A DNA stretch of 45,594 nucleotides from an uncultured Lactobacillus sp. (GCA_947565635.1 CANOGU010000016.1:1-45594); one strand, 5' to 3'; positions 1-9,998 are shown, counted from the first letter of the stretch. The notes: a model not told the origin generated them from the letters alone. Numbers and translations: made by a program.

Positions 1-3000
1 AGCGTCCGAATCAATTTGATCCTTGGCTGCTTGCTTTTGCTCATCAGTTAAGTTGCTATCTTGATCGATTGCCTTCTTCGCTTCATCAACAGCAGTATTA
101 AGATCACTTGTTGCTTGCTCCTTAGCATCTGACTTAGTTGGTATTTCAATAGAATTAATTGCTTTAATACCATTATCTTCTGCTTCGGTTACTGCGGCAT
201 TGGTAGTTGCGTTATCAATGGCAGTATTGGCAGCATTTTGTCTATCAGCAACTTTTTGCTTCAATGCAGCTTTTTCTTCAGCTGTTAAGTTCGAAGAATT
301 GATTGCATTGTTCTTGGCTTCAGCTGCTTCTGCTACTGCCTTCTTAGCTGCTTCTTTGGCTGCTGATTCGGTAGGTACAGTAACATTATCAATTGCTTTA
401 ATACCATTGTCTTGCGCTTCAGTTACTGCAGTGTTTGTAATTGCAGCATCTATTGCTCTATCTGCTGCGTTTTGTGCATCAGCAACTTCTTGCTTCAATG
501 CAGCCTTTTCTTCATTTGTTAAGTCTGAAGAATCGATTGCATTGTTCTTGGCTTCTGCAGCTTCTGCCACTGCCTTCTTAGCAGCTTCTTTAGCTGCTGA
601 CTCAGTTGGTACTTTAGTATCATTGATATTCTTAATACCATTTTCTTGGGCAGTAGTTACAGTTTCTGGAGTAGTGGCAGCCTTAATTGCTTCTTTAGCA
701 TCTTTAGCCTTTTGATCGACTTCATTGTTTAAATCAGCTTTTTCTTCAGATGTTAAGGATGATTTAGAAATTTCTGCTTTCTTACCAGCAACTGCATTGT
801 CGATTGCTGCATTAGCAATATCTTTATCAATGGCAAGCTTACCATTATCAACAGCACTATTAACCTCATCATCAGTCGTAGCATTATCAATTGCTTCTTG
901 CGCTTTCTTAGCATCAGAATCAATTTGATCTTTAGCTGCTTGCTTCTCTTCATCAGTCAAGTTGTTGTCTTGATCGATTGCCTTCTTAGCATCATCAACA
1001 GCTGCATTAAGGTCAGTTGTTGCTTGTTCCTTAGCAGGTGACTTAGTTGGAATTTGAATGTCTTTAATTGCTGCGATGCCGTTTTCTTTAGCAGTTGTTA
1101 CTGCTTCATCAGTTGTTGCGCTGGTGATATTTGATACGGCATTACTGTATTCTGCTTGAACTTTATCTTTCAAGCTGTTCTTTTCATCAGTAGTTAAATC
1201 AGCAGCATTATCAATTGCGCTATTCTTAGCATCACGGGCTGCATTCAACTCTTCAATCGCCTCTTGTTGCTTCTGAACTAGAGTTGGAATAGTGATGTTA
1301 TTAATGATATCTAAACCTGCTGTTTCTGCGCTCTTGACTTCATCATTAGTTTGAGCAGCGTTGATTGCCTTAGTTGCCTCATCAGCAGCTTTATTGGTTT
1401 GATCAACCAAAGCTTGCTTTTCTTGATCAGTTAAGTGAACAGCGTTGTTAATGTCATTTAACTTAGCATTCTTAGCACTTTCAATTGCATTAAGAGCATC
1501 AGTTTGCGCACCGTCTAGAGTTGGAATAAATAGATCAGTAATTTGCTTGATTGCGTCATCACGGATTGCAGTAACTGCATCATTGGTAGTAGTTGCTGCA
1601 TCATTAATCTTAGCAATTGCATCGTTAGCAATTTTGTCTACTTGATCACTTAATTCTTTTTGCTCTTTAGCACTTAAGTTAGATGCAGCAGAGATTTGCT
1701 TATTCTTAGCATCTTGAACTTGTTTAATTGCATTAATTGCATCTTGTTTAGCTTGAGCTAAGCTTGGAACAGTCACATTAGCAATATCTGCAATACCCTT
1801 ATTCTGTGCGTCAGTCACAGCATCATTGGTAGTGGCATTGTTGATATTGTCTTTTGCATTTTTAGCTGCTTCACTTGCTTGATTGATTAAGTCTTGCTTT
1901 TCTTCAGTACTTAAGTTAGATGCATTATTAATTTCATCTGTCTTAACTTGCAAAGCATTGTCAATTGCAGTGTTTGCTGCATTTTTAGCATCTTCTAGTG
2001 AAGTAAAGGTAATACCTTTAATGTTATCAATTCCAGCATTAGCTGCATCGCGAGCATCATCGTTGGTAGTGGCCTTTTCAACATTATTCTTAGCAGTAGT
2101 TGCTGCTTCAGTTGCCTGATCAACTAATTTTTGCTTTTCAGTATCATTCAAGTTAGAAGCATTGTTAATCTCATTTACTTTAGAGTTTAATGCATCATCA
2201 ATAGCTTGGTTAGCGTTCTTCTTAGCATCATCAAGAGTTGGAATAGTGACATTTTCGATGTTTTGAACACCAGTAGTGGCAGCAGCTTTAGCATCATCAT
2301 TTGTTTGAGATTCGTTGATGTTGTTAATTGCTTCAGTTGCGGCATTAGTTGCATCATTGATCAAACTTTGCTTTTCATCTTGAGAAAGGTTAGAAGCATT
2401 ATTGATTTCAGCAGTCTTAGCATCTAAAGCCTTGTTAACGAGATCAATGCTTTCCTTCTTAACATCAGACAAGTTTGGAACTGTTACATCAGCAATTGCT
2501 TTTTCACCATTTGTTTGGGCAGTATCAACATCGGCATTAGTAGTGGCGTTGTTGATATTGTTCTTAGCAACATTTGCTGCTTCAGTTGCCTGATTAATTA
2601 AATCAGTCTTTTCTTGAGGATTGATGTTAGAGGCATTGTTGATTTCATCAGTCTTATTTTGTAATGCTTTATCAATTGCCTTAATAGCATCGTCCTTAAC
2701 TGTAGAAGTAATTGGCACTTCAATCTTGTTAATTGCATCTACGCCACTGTTTTGTGCAGTAGTTACTTCTTCAACAGTAGTTGCATTAGCAATATTTTGT
2801 TTTGCATTAGTTGCTTCAGAGTTAATTAAATCAGTGTAAGCTTGTTTTTCTTCAGTAGTTAATGGATCTTGGATCTCCTTAAGCTTACCAGCAACTGCAT
2901 TGTCGATAGCTGCATTAGCAACATCTTTGTTAATGGCAACCTTACCACTGTTAACTGCATTGTTTACGTCATTATCAGTCTTTGCATTGTTGATGGCATC

Positions 3001-5680
3001 TTGGGCAGTCTTAGCATCAGAATCAATTTGATCTTTAGCTGCTTGTTTTTGTTCATCAGTTAAGTTGTTATCTTGATCAATTGCCTTCTTAGCGTCATCA
3101 ACAGCCGTATTAAGATCAGTTATGGCTTGTTCCTTAGTAGCTGATGTAATTGGAACTTCAATGCCGTCAATTGCACTAATACCATTGTCTTTAGCTTCAG
3201 TTACGGCTGCGTTGGTAGTTGCATTATCGATAGCGTGATCTGCGCCATTTTGTGCTTCAGTAACTTTTTGTTTCAATGCAGCTTTTTCTTCATCTGTTAA
3301 GTTTGACGAGTCGATTGCACTGTTCTTGGCTTCTGCAGCTTCTGCTACTGCCTTCTTAGCTGCTTCTTTAGCTGTTGATGTAGTTGGTACGGAAGTTGCA
3401 TTGATATTCTTAATGCCATTTCCTTGTGCAGTAGTTACTGCTTCTGGAGTAGTTGCATTGTTAATTGCATCTTTAGCACTATTTGCCTTTTGATCGACTT
3501 CATTGTTTAAAGCAGTCTTTTCTTCGTCTGTTAATGATGAGTTAGAAATTTCTGCTTTCTTACCAGCGACTGCGTTATCAATGGCTGCATTAGCAACGTC
3601 TTTATCAATTGCTAATGTACCGTCATCAGCTGCCTTCTTAACATCATCATTAGTCTTTGCATTGTTGATGGCATCTTGAGCATTCTTAGCATCAGAATCA
3701 ATTTGATCTTTAGCTGCTTGTTTTTCTTCATCTGTTAAGTTGCTATCTTGATCAATTGCTTTCTTAGCATTATCAACAGCAGTATTAAGATCAGTTATGG
3801 CTTGTTCTTTAGCATCTGATTTATTCGGTACTTCAATACCATTAATTGCATTCACACCATTGGTTTGAGCTTCAGTTACTCCAGCGTTGGTAGTTGCATT
3901 ATCAATTGCTTGATCTGCAGCTGTTTGTGCTTCAGTAACCTTTTGCTTCAAAGCTGCTTTTTCTTCTTCGGTTAAGTTTGAAGAATCAATTGCTGCATTC
4001 TTTTCATCAACTGCCTTAGCCACAGCTTCCTTAGCTGCTTGTTTTGCTGCTGATTCAGATGGCACTGAAGTTTCATTAATGTTATTAACACCACTGTCTT
4101 GAGCAGTTGTTACTGCTTCTGGAGTAGTGGCATTATTGATTGCTTCTTTAGCCTCTTGAGCTTTTTGATCTACTTCATTGTTCAAAGCAGTCTTTTCTTC
4201 ATCTGTTAATGGGGTCTTGGAAATTTCGGCCTTCTTCCCAGCAACTGCGTTATCAATGGCTGCATTAGCAACGTCTTTATCAATTGCTAATGTACCAGCG
4301 TCACCCGCCTTCTTAACATCATCGTTAGTTTTGGCATTATTGATTGCTTCTTGTGCTTTAGTAGCATCCCTATCAATTTGATCCTTAGCTGCTTGCTTCT
4401 CTTCATCAGTCAAGTTACTATCTTGATCAATTGCTTTCTTAGCATCATCAACAGCCGCATTAAGGTCAGTTATGGCGTGTTCCTTAGTAGCTGATGTAGT
4501 TGGTACTTCAATACCATTAATTGCATTGACACCATTGGTTTGTGCTTCAGTCACTGCTGCATTTGTTGTTGCATTGTCAATTGCTTGATCTGCAGCGTTT
4601 TGTGCTTCAGTAACTTTTTGTTTCAAAGCAGCTTTTTCTTCATCTGTTAAGTTTGAAGCATCAATTGCATTGTTCTTTGCAGTTGCTGCGTCGGCTACTG
4701 CCTTCTTAGCTGCTTCTTTAACAGTTGAGGTAGTTACTTCAATACCATTAATTGCCTTAATACCATTGGTTTGTGCTTCAGTTACTGCCGCATTTGTTGT
4801 TGCATTGTCAATTGCTTGATCTGCAGCATTTTGGGCATCAGTAACCTTTTGCTTCAAGGCAGCTTTTTCTTCATTTGTTAAGTTTGAAGCATCAATTGCA
4901 TTGTTTTTTGCAGTTGCTGCATCAGCTACTGCTTTCTTAGCTGCTTCTTTGACTGCTGATTCAGTTGGAACTTTAATGCCATCAATTGCACTGACACCAT
5001 TATTTTGTGCTTCAATTACAACATCATTAGTCGTTGCATTAGTAATTTCTTCTTTTGCCTTATCTGCAGCTGTATTGGCTTCTTGTGTTAATGCAGTCTT
5101 TTCATCAGTAGTTAAATTATTAGCTGAATTAATTTCTTCTAATTTCTTAGTTAAAGCATCGTCAATTGCTTTATTTGCATCAGATTTTACAGTATCTAAG
5201 CTTGTTGGAACAATGTTCTTAATTGCATCCACACCAGCTTGGCCTGCTTTAGTTGCTTCGTCATTAGTTGTAGATTTTTCAATAGCATCCTTTGCTGTGG
5301 TTGCAGCATCAGTTGCTCCTTTAATTAACTGATCTTTAGTTGTTTGATCAATATTTTCAGCATCAGTGATTTCCTTGGTTTTATCAGTTAATGCTTGATC
5401 AATTTCTTTGGCTGCGTTAGTTTTAGCATCATCTAAACTTGGAATTTTTACATTGTTAATCTTAGTAATTCCTTCAGTTTTAGCAGTGTTAACTGCATTT
5501 GCATTGGTTACTTGATTAATAGCAGTATTAGCATCCTCTGCGGCTTTCTTAGCATCGGCAATTAATTGATCCTTAGTAGCTTGATCAATATTAGTAGCGT
5601 CAGTGATTTCGGTAGTCTTAGTATCTAAAGCCTTTTGAATATCTTCAGTAGCAGCATTCTTTGCATTTGCAAGGTTAGTA
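1..5680 (-). repeat. About 25 DUF1542-like repeats with a three-module super-repeat
   Basis: I count 25 occurrences of the L(T/S)..EK..L motif at about 75-80 residue spacing; the last is cut by the window edge. Three modules recur in a fixed order. Type A carries LTDEEKAALKQKV, type B carries LTDEEKQAAKDQID and type C carries LTDEEKTALNNEV. A-B-C cassettes of about 690 bp recur near 2.85-4.75 kb and again at 1-1.1 kb, nearly identical at the protein level. A more diverged block (about 1.1-2.85 kb) lies between them. This pattern implies cassette duplication by homologous recombination. Confidence 0.8.
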
Positions 5681-8600
5681 TCACCATTCAAGCCATTGAT
5701 TGCATCAGTAATAGCCTTTGCCGCATTGTCTACTTCTGCCTGAGTTGCATTAGTATTCTTTAAAATCTCTTGCCCAGCATTAATGGCATTATTAAGAGCT
5801 TCTTGATTTGCTTGGTCAGCGTTAGCATAGTTACCAGTTTCCTTAGCATTATTAGCATTAGTTAAAGCTGTTTCCAAAGCTTCAGTACTAGTAGTCTCAC
5901 CTTTAAGGTTATCTTTTGCTGCATTAATTGCATCTAAAGCATTCTTAACGTCACTTGCAAATGGATTTGTTTCATTCAAAACTGCTTGCCCAGCATTAAT
6001 GGCATTATTATATGCTGTTTGGGCTTCTTTACTACCGTTGTAGTATGCAGGCGTATTTCTTACATTTGGCGCATCCTTAACAGCAGCTTCTAAGGCAGCC
6101 TTGTTTGCAGCTTCAGTCTTAGCATCCCCATTTAGGTTATTATTTGCAGTTTCAAGATCTTGAAGAGCTTGGTTTACTTCTGCTTGAGTTGCATTAGTTT
6201 TATCTAAAACTGTTTGTGCAGCTGTAACTGCATTATCATATGCAGTCTTTTGAGTTTCGTCTGCATTAGTATAATTATTGCTTTCTTTTACAGTTGCAGA
6301 ATTGTCAACTACTTTTTGAAGCACTGACTTATCAGTTGCTTCACCCTTAAGATTACCCTTAGCAGTATTAATGGCATTTAAAGCATCAGTAATTTGAGTA
6401 GCAGTTGCATCTGGATTATCTAAAACTGTTTGACCTGCACTGATTGCATCGTCATAAGCAGTTTTAGCTTCAGCAGAACCATTGTAGTATGCTGCATCAT
6501 CTGATTTTACAGTAGGTGCTTCATCAACTGCCTTTTGAAGAGCTGCCTTACTTGCTGCTTTCTTAGCATCACCATTCAAAGCCTCTTTTGCATTATTAAT
6601 GGTGGTTAATGCATTATCTACTTCAGATTGAGTGACATTTTCTTTATTTAAAACTGTTTGACCTGCGCTAATTGCATCAGTGTAGGCTTTTTGTAAATCA
6701 GCATCCGCATTAGTGTAGTTATCGCTTGATTCTACCGTTGATGCTTGGTTAATAGCATCTTGAAGTTTAGTCTTGTTGGTAGGTTCACCAGTTAAAGCTT
6801 TTTGAGCTTTTTGAATGGCAGTTACGGCATTATCAACGTCAACTTGATCGTAATTATTTTGATTGGCGAGAATAGTTTTACCAGTTGAAATTGCATCAGT
6901 ATATGCCTTTTGAGCTTCTTCAGAGGCATTGTAGTAACTTGCTTTCTTTTCTTCGTCAGGAGCAGCAGCAACTAATTCTTGAAGAGTAGTAGTATTAAGC
7001 GCACGTAATGCTGCCACACTTTCAGTTTGAGCTGCTTCAACGAAATCTTTTGTAGCAGTCACTTTAACTTGCGTATCATCAGTCAAACTACTTGCAAGCT
7101 TGGATAAATTAATAGAGAAGTCACCACCAGTTGAAGCAGTTTTGGCAGCGTAATCAACATTGTTTGAAGTTACTGTGCCATTAGTATTGGTATTGGTATT
7201 GGTATTGGTGTAAACAGTGTAATAGTCGAGTACTGGCACATTAGTGCTTACTCCGCCAACGGTAACAGTTACATAAATTGGATTGTCACTACCACTTGAA
7301 GCTACAGTACCAGTCAATACATTATTCTTACTTAAATGAAGGTTAGATAGAGTAACATCTTCACCAGCCTTAACAAGATTAATCAAGTTCTTGTTAGCAA
7401 GACCTTCTCCAACTTGCTTAACAGTATCTTCATTTAAAGAAGTTATTGTATATGTCTTCGCATTACCATTTCTATCATAAGTTACATCAATTTTACCTAA
7501 AGGCTCTGAAGTAGTCCCATCAGTCGCCACTGTCTTCACACGACTAAAATTGATAGTACCGTTTTTAATTAATGATTTGCCAGTACTGGTATTTGCAGAA
7601 AGATCAATAGTAAATGAATCTGGTTGGTCTGAGGTGAATGTACTCCCAGATGATAAATTGATAGCAGTTAAAGCACCTGTACCGTCAGCACTAATCTTAA
7701 AGTTAGAGTGAGGCGCAAGTTTAACTGTTCCCTTACCAGAAATTGACATCAAATTATCGTTGTAACTTCCAGTATTAGTAGCACTTAAATTAAACTTACC
7801 ACCATTACCAACATTAATTGCTGCATTACCTGCAATGTATACGGGGTAACCATCATTTTTAGTACTGGGAGTACCGGTTGAATTGATATTCAAATCACCA
7901 TTTACATTAAGAGTGGCATCAGAATTTAAATATAAAGCACCAGCTACATCGCTATCACCGCTAGCTTTTTCAGTATTAATAGTTAAGTTAGCACCTTTAT
8001 CAACGTTAATTGTAGTATTGGCGTTTGAAGCAATCGCCCGGGCAATTGATCCAGTTCCAATACCATTACGATTTTCTGGATTTCCCTTAGAATGTGGGTT
8101 AATAGTTACATTAGCACCATTTTTAACGTCAATTGTAGCTGTACCACCATCAATTTCAAGTACATTTGAGTTGGTTGTCCCTAAGGTCACATTACTATTT
8201 TCATCAAAAATAATATGATTTGTTCCACCTACAAATTGAAGAATTTGCTGAGTATTACCACCTTGACTAGAACGTGATTCGCCATCAATTGGACTAGTAT
8301 ATGAGCCAACTGCAGTAGCCGTAACATTATTTTTAAATGTTAACGTAGAATTAATACTTGATTCAGTATAAATAAGCTGAGAACCTGCAAAGTTAACATT
8401 ATCAAATACATACCCTCCAGCATTATAAACAATACCCCAGTAACTACGCTCGTAAAGATCTAAATCCTTAAAGGTTACTGAGTTTTGAGTATTCATACTA
8501 AATGAATTTCCTGAGAAATCAATTGTATGTTTAACCCCAGGAGTAGCGGATTGAATCAAAATATCACGTTTATGACTAATAACTCTCTGTCTATAGTTAC

Positions 8601-9522
8601 CATCATATTCTGAAGCTAAGTTAAGATCATTTGCAACATTAATAGTAGTAGCAGTCCCATTTTGAATTGCATTAATAAATCCCTTAGCATCACTAACTGT
8701 TACTGCATTAGGATCTTCTGCTTCAGCTGCAAGTGCTCTAGTTGCCACTTTGCTTTCAGTAGCAGCTCGCGCACTAAGGAATGATGCATTCTTAACTGCA
8801 TCATTTACATTAAACGTATTAGTTGAAACCTCAGTAGTTCTATCAGTTACTGACTTATTCAAATCAGAAGAAGTATTAGTATCGGCAACTTTTTCTTCAT
8901 CAGTCTTTACAGTTTGAGTCTCAGTAGTCTTAGTATCTACATTAGGAGTAGCAGCTTCAGTCTTTACATTTTCTACTACTGTTTTATTAACATCAGCATT
9001 AGTATCTGTCTTAGCAACTGCTTCATCATTTTTCTTAGCTACATCATTAGTTGCATTGTTCTTTGTTTCTGCTTCCTTAGTAGCAGCTTCTTCAGTTTTA
9101 GCAGTTTCAGTAGTTGCAGCTTGCTTTTCATCTGACTTACTTTCAGTATTTTCACTACTATTATTAACCTCGCTAGCATTATTAGGAGTGTCAGCCTTGT
9201 AACTAGCAACAACAGTGCTGTGATCAAGATCATTAGTTACTGTACTTTGAGCTTGATTAGTATTTGTTTTATCTTCGTTATTTTGAGTATTAGTATCAGT
9301 ACTTTGTTTATTGTCTGTTTGTTCTTTATCGTGTGCATTTGCTACAACAGACTTATTGCCATTATCAACAGTATCAGCAGATGCTTGTTGTCCGTTATAT
9401 AAACTAAAACTTAGCCCGATTAAAACGGATGCAGCTCCCACACTAAATTTACGAATTGAGAAACGTTGTTTTTCGTCTCTCATTTTTTTATATTTCATTT
9501 CAATATTGTTTTTTGAAACCAT
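1..9522 (-). CDS. Giant YSIRK-type repeat adhesin (partial, C-terminus beyond window)
   Basis: The frame is open from the ATG at 9522 (SD GGAGG at 9528-9532) to the left edge, giving 3174 codons without a stop. Residues 21-36 read FSIRKFSVGAASVLIG, a YSIRK-type signal, and cleavage is likely after ASA at residue 49. Residues 50 to about 260 are a low-complexity T/E/N/K/D-rich stretch. About 280-780 is rich in short N/G/V/T strands, as in beta-solenoid (pectin-lyase-like) adhesin regions. FIVAR-like helical repeats span about 845-1285 and DUF1542-like repeats run from there to the edge. In this family the C-terminus normally carries an LPXTG sortase motif, but that part is not visible. The likely role is a cell-wall-anchored adhesin or stalk that holds the N-terminal head away from the wall. 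The binding partner cannot be inferred. Plus-strand open frames here are antisense shadows of the repeats. Confidence 0.93.
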   Translation of the reverse strand, partial: MVSKNNIEMKYKKMRDEKQRFSIRKFSVGAASVLIGLSFSLYNGQQASADTVDNGNKSVVANAHDKEQTDNKQSTDTNTQNNEDKTNTNQAQSTVTNDLDHSTVVASYKADTPNNASEVNNSSENTESKSDEKQAATTETAKTEEAATKEAETKNNATNDVAKKNDEAVAKTDTNADVNKTVVENVKTEAATPNVDTKTTETQTVKTDEEKVADTNTSSDLNKSVTDRTTEVSTNTFNVNDAVKNASFLSARAATESKVATRALAAEAEDPNAVTVSDAKGFINAIQNGTATTINVANDLNLASEYDGNYRQRVISHKRDILIQSATPGVKHTIDFSGNSFSMNTQNSVTFKDLDLYERSYWGIVYNAGGYVFDNVNFAGSQLIYTESSINSTLTFKNNVTATAVGSYTSPIDGESRSSQGGNTQQILQFVGGTNHIIFDENSNVTLGTTNSNVLEIDGGTATIDVKNGANVTINPHSKGNPENRNGIGTGSIARAIASNANTTINVDKGANLTINTEKASGDSDVAGALYLNSDATLNVNGDLNINSTGTPSTKNDGYPVYIAGNAAINVGNGGKFNLSATNTGSYNDNLMSISGKGTVKLAPHSNFKISADGTGALTAINLSSGSTFTSDQPDSFTIDLSANTSTGKSLIKNGTINFSRVKTVATDGTTSEPLGKIDVTYDRNGNAKTYTITSLNEDTVKQVGEGLANKNLINLVKAGEDVTLSNLHLSKNNVLTGTVASSGSDNPIYVTVTVGGVSTNVPVLDYYTVYTNTNTNTNTNGTVTSNNVDYAAKTASTGGDFSINLSKLASSLTDDTQVKVTATKDFVEAAQTESVAALRALNTTTLQELVAAAPDEEKKASYYNASEEAQKAYTDAISTGKTILANQNNYDQVDVDNAVTAIQKAQKALTGEPTNKTKLQDAINQASTVESSDNYTNADADLQKAYTDAISAGQTVLNKENVTQSEVDNALTTINNAKEALNGDAKKAASKAALQKAVDEAPTVKSDDAAYYNGSAEAKTAYDDAISAGQTVLDNPDATATQITDALNAINTAKGNLKGEATDKSVLQKVVDNSATVKESNNYTNADETQKTAYDNAVTAAQTVLDKTNATQAEVNQALQDLETANNNLNGDAKTEAANKAALEAAVKDAPNVRNTPAYYNGSKEAQTAYNNAINAGQAVLNETNPFASDVKNALDAINAAKDNLKGETTSTEALETALTNANNAKETGNYANADQANQEALNNAINAGQEILKNTNATQAEVDNAAKAITDAINGLNGDTNLANAKNAATEDIQKALDTKTTEITDATNIDQATKDQLIADAKKAAEDANTAINQVTNANAVNTAKTEGITKINNVKIPSLDDAKTNAAKEIDQALTDKTKEITDAENIDQTTKDQLIKGATDAATTAKDAIEKSTTNDEATKAGQAGVDAIKNIVPTSLDTVKSDANKAIDDALTKKLEEINSANNLTTDEKTALTQEANTAADKAKEEITNATTNDVVIEAQNNGVSAIDGIKVPTESAVKEAAKKAVADAATAKNNAIDASNLTNEEKAALKQKVTDAQNAADQAIDNATTNAAVTEAQTNGIKAINGIEVTTSTVKEAAKKAVADAATAKNNAIDASNLTDEEKAALKQKVTEAQNAADQAIDNATTNAAVTEAQTNGVNAINGIEVPTTSATKEHAITDLNAAVDDAKKAIDQDSNLTDEEKQAAKDQIDRDATKAQEAINNAKTNDDVKKAGDAGTLAIDKDVANAAIDNAVAGKKAEISKTPLTDEEKTALNNEVDQKAQEAKEAINNATTPEAVTTAQDSGVNNINETSVPSESAAKQAAKEAVAKAVDEKNAAIDSSNLTEEEKAALKQKVTEAQTAADQAIDNATTNAGVTEAQTNGVNAINGIEVPNKSDAKEQAITDLNTAVDNAKKAIDQDSNLTDEEKQAAKDQIDSDAKNAQDAINNAKTNDDVKKAADDGTLAIDKDVANAAIDNAVAGKKAEISNSSLTDEEKTALNNEVDQKANSAKDAINNATTPEAVTTAQGNGIKNINATSVPTTSTAKEAAKKAVAEAAEAKNSAIDSSNLTDEEKAALKQKVTEAQNGADHAIDNATTNAAVTEAKDNGISAIDGIEVPITSATKEQAITDLNTAVDDAKKAIDQDNNLTDEQKQAAKDQIDSDAKTAQDAINNAKTDNDVNNAVNSGKVAINKDVANAAIDNAVAGKLKEIQDPLTTEEKQAYTDLINSEATNAKQNIANATTVEEVTTAQNSGVDAINKIEVPITSTVKDDAIKAIDKALQNKTDEINNASNINPQEKTDLINQATEAANVAKNNINNATTNADVDTAQTNGEKAIADVTVPNLSDVKKESIDLVNKALDAKTAEINNASNLSQDEKQSLINDATNAATEAINNINESQTNDDAKAAATTGVQNIENVTIPTLDDAKKNANQAIDDALNSKVNEINNASNLNDTEKQKLVDQATEAATTAKNNVEKATTNDDARDAANAGIDNIKGITFTSLEDAKNAANTAIDNALQVKTDEINNASNLSTEEKQDLINQASEAAKNAKDNINNATTNDAVTDAQNKGIADIANVTVPSLAQAKQDAINAIKQVQDAKNKQISAASNLSAKEQKELSDQVDKIANDAIAKINDAATTTNDAVTAIRDDAIKQITDLFIPTLDGAQTDALNAIESAKNAKLNDINNAVHLTDQEKQALVDQTNKAADEATKAINAAQTNDEVKSAETAGLDIINNITIPTLVQKQQEAIEELNAARDAKNSAIDNAADLTTDEKNSLKDKVQAEYSNAVSNITSATTDEAVTTAKENGIAAIKDIQIPTKSPAKEQATTDLNAAVDDAKKAIDQDNNLTDEEKQAAKDQIDSDAKKAQEAIDNATTDDEVNSAVDNGKLAIDKDIANAAIDNAVAGKKAEISKSSLTSEEKADLNNEVDQKAKDAKEAIKAATTPETVTTAQENGIKNINDTKVPTESAAKEAAKKAVAEAAEAKNNAIDSSDLTNEEKAALKQEVADAQNAADRAIDAAITNTAVTEAQDNGIKAIDNVTVPTESAAKEAAKKAVAEAAEAKNNAINSSNLTAEEKAALKQKVADRQNAANTAIDNATTNAAVTEAEDNGIKAINSIEIPTKSDAKEQATSDLNTAVDEAKKAIDQDSNLTDEQKQAAKDQIDSDA
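5680..7000 (-). repeat. Six FIVAR-like repeats in the adhesin
   Basis: Six copies of about 70-75 residues share the pattern AY..AI..G..VL......V..AL..I..A...L.G. Two sub-types alternate: copies 1, 3 and 5 begin with YYN(A/G)S, while copies 2, 4 and 6 begin with Y(T/A)NAD. The block therefore looks like three duplicated dimers. FIVAR modules are helical bundles found in cell-wall proteins. Here they separate the solenoid-like head from the DUF1542 stalk. Confidence 0.75.
7183..7212. repeat. In-frame hexanucleotide microsatellite in the adhesin
   Basis: Tandem ggtatt units (one degenerate at each end) encode an alternating Thr-Asn run in the adhesin, at the edge of the solenoid-like region. 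Because the unit is six bases, changes in copy number would alter linker length without shifting the frame. Confidence 0.8.
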
Positions 9523-9597
9523 ATTTTCCTCCAACTTCAAAATTTAAGTTTGTTTAATTAGACAAGTTATTTATTCAAATTAGCTTAAATTTTAAAT

Positions 9598-9639
9598 CTA
9601 TTTAACCTTACTTTTATCATCCCTTTTACTACTTAACAT
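9598..9639 (-). CDS. Possible 13-residue leader ORF upstream of the adhesin
   Basis: ATG at 9639 is preceded by GAGGAG (9645-9650) at 5-nt spacing. It opens a short frame reading MLSSKRDDKSKVK and stopping with TAG at 9598-9600. The frame lies about 75 nt before the adhesin start, on the same strand. The SD is as good as that of the adhesin, so translation is plausible. It could be a leader peptide or a remnant, and no homolog is known to me. Confidence 0.35.
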   Translation of the reverse strand: MLSSKRDDKSKVK

Positions 9640-9908
9640 AAATGCTCCTCATCACTGTTAATGTACTATCATCAAAAATTAATTACAAGTTATATAGTAA
9701 CATGTAATCTTTTCTTATTCTATACTCTTAGATAATTTATATGACTTTCTTTAGAATTAAATCTTCCTATAAATAGTATTGTGCTAATAAGCATATTGCA
9801 TAATATTTAATTAATAATTTTATTAGTGCGTAATATTATTTCATTTAAATAACAAAAAGGGTCAACGCTTGCTTTCGTAATTTTATATTTTTGAAATCAA
9901 AATATTAT

Positions 9909-9938
9909 TACCGATTAAAAGTCATTTTCGACCGATGA
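9909..9938 (+). promoter_or_regulatory. Putative LytTR operator (21-bp-phased direct repeat)
   Basis: TACCGATTA (9909-9917) and GACCGATGA (9930-9938) share ACCGAT with a 21-bp period, two helical turns. LytTR domains (AgrA, ComE, HdrR/BrsR class) bind 9-bp direct repeats at about this spacing, just upstream of weak -35 regions. Here the -10 is TATAAT at 9972-9977 and no good -35 is present. The arrangement fits positive autoregulation of the downstream pair. Confidence 0.6.
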
Positions 9939-9998
9939 CTGACAAAACAAAGTAAAAATACCTCATATCGATATAATTTAACTTGAAAGGAGTAAGAA

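Larger units (their letters stand above)
9523..9998. promoter_or_regulatory. Divergent regulatory region between adhesin and LytTR gene
   Basis: This very AT-rich 476-bp region separates divergent genes. Facing the LytTR gene there is a TATAAT at 9972-9977, a poor -35, and an ACCGAT direct repeat upstream. Facing the adhesin there is a long leader with a 13-codon ORF (9598-9639). A GC(A/G)TAATATT direct repeat lies at 9798-9807 and 9828-9837, 30 bp apart, and may be a binding site for an unidentified factor. No RNA gene was recognised. Confidence 0.6.

Noticed and set aside
200-5332. Many plus-strand open frames rich in Ala/Ser/Leu across the repeat region
   Set aside because: They are antisense shadows of the adhesin repeats. 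They repeat with the same period, lack SD sequences and mirror the minus-strand coding frame.
1-5680. Repeats considered as a CRISPR array or tandem satellite
   Set aside because: The unit is about 230 bp, continuously coding, diverged at DNA level and conserved at protein level, which fits DUF1542 domains and not a CRISPR array.
8914-9547. Plus-strand frames of hydrophobic Ser/Ile/Phe-rich sequence resembling membrane proteins
   Set aside because: They are antisense to the Thr/Glu/Asn-rich low-complexity part and signal peptide of the adhesin. The composition is a codon-shadow effect.
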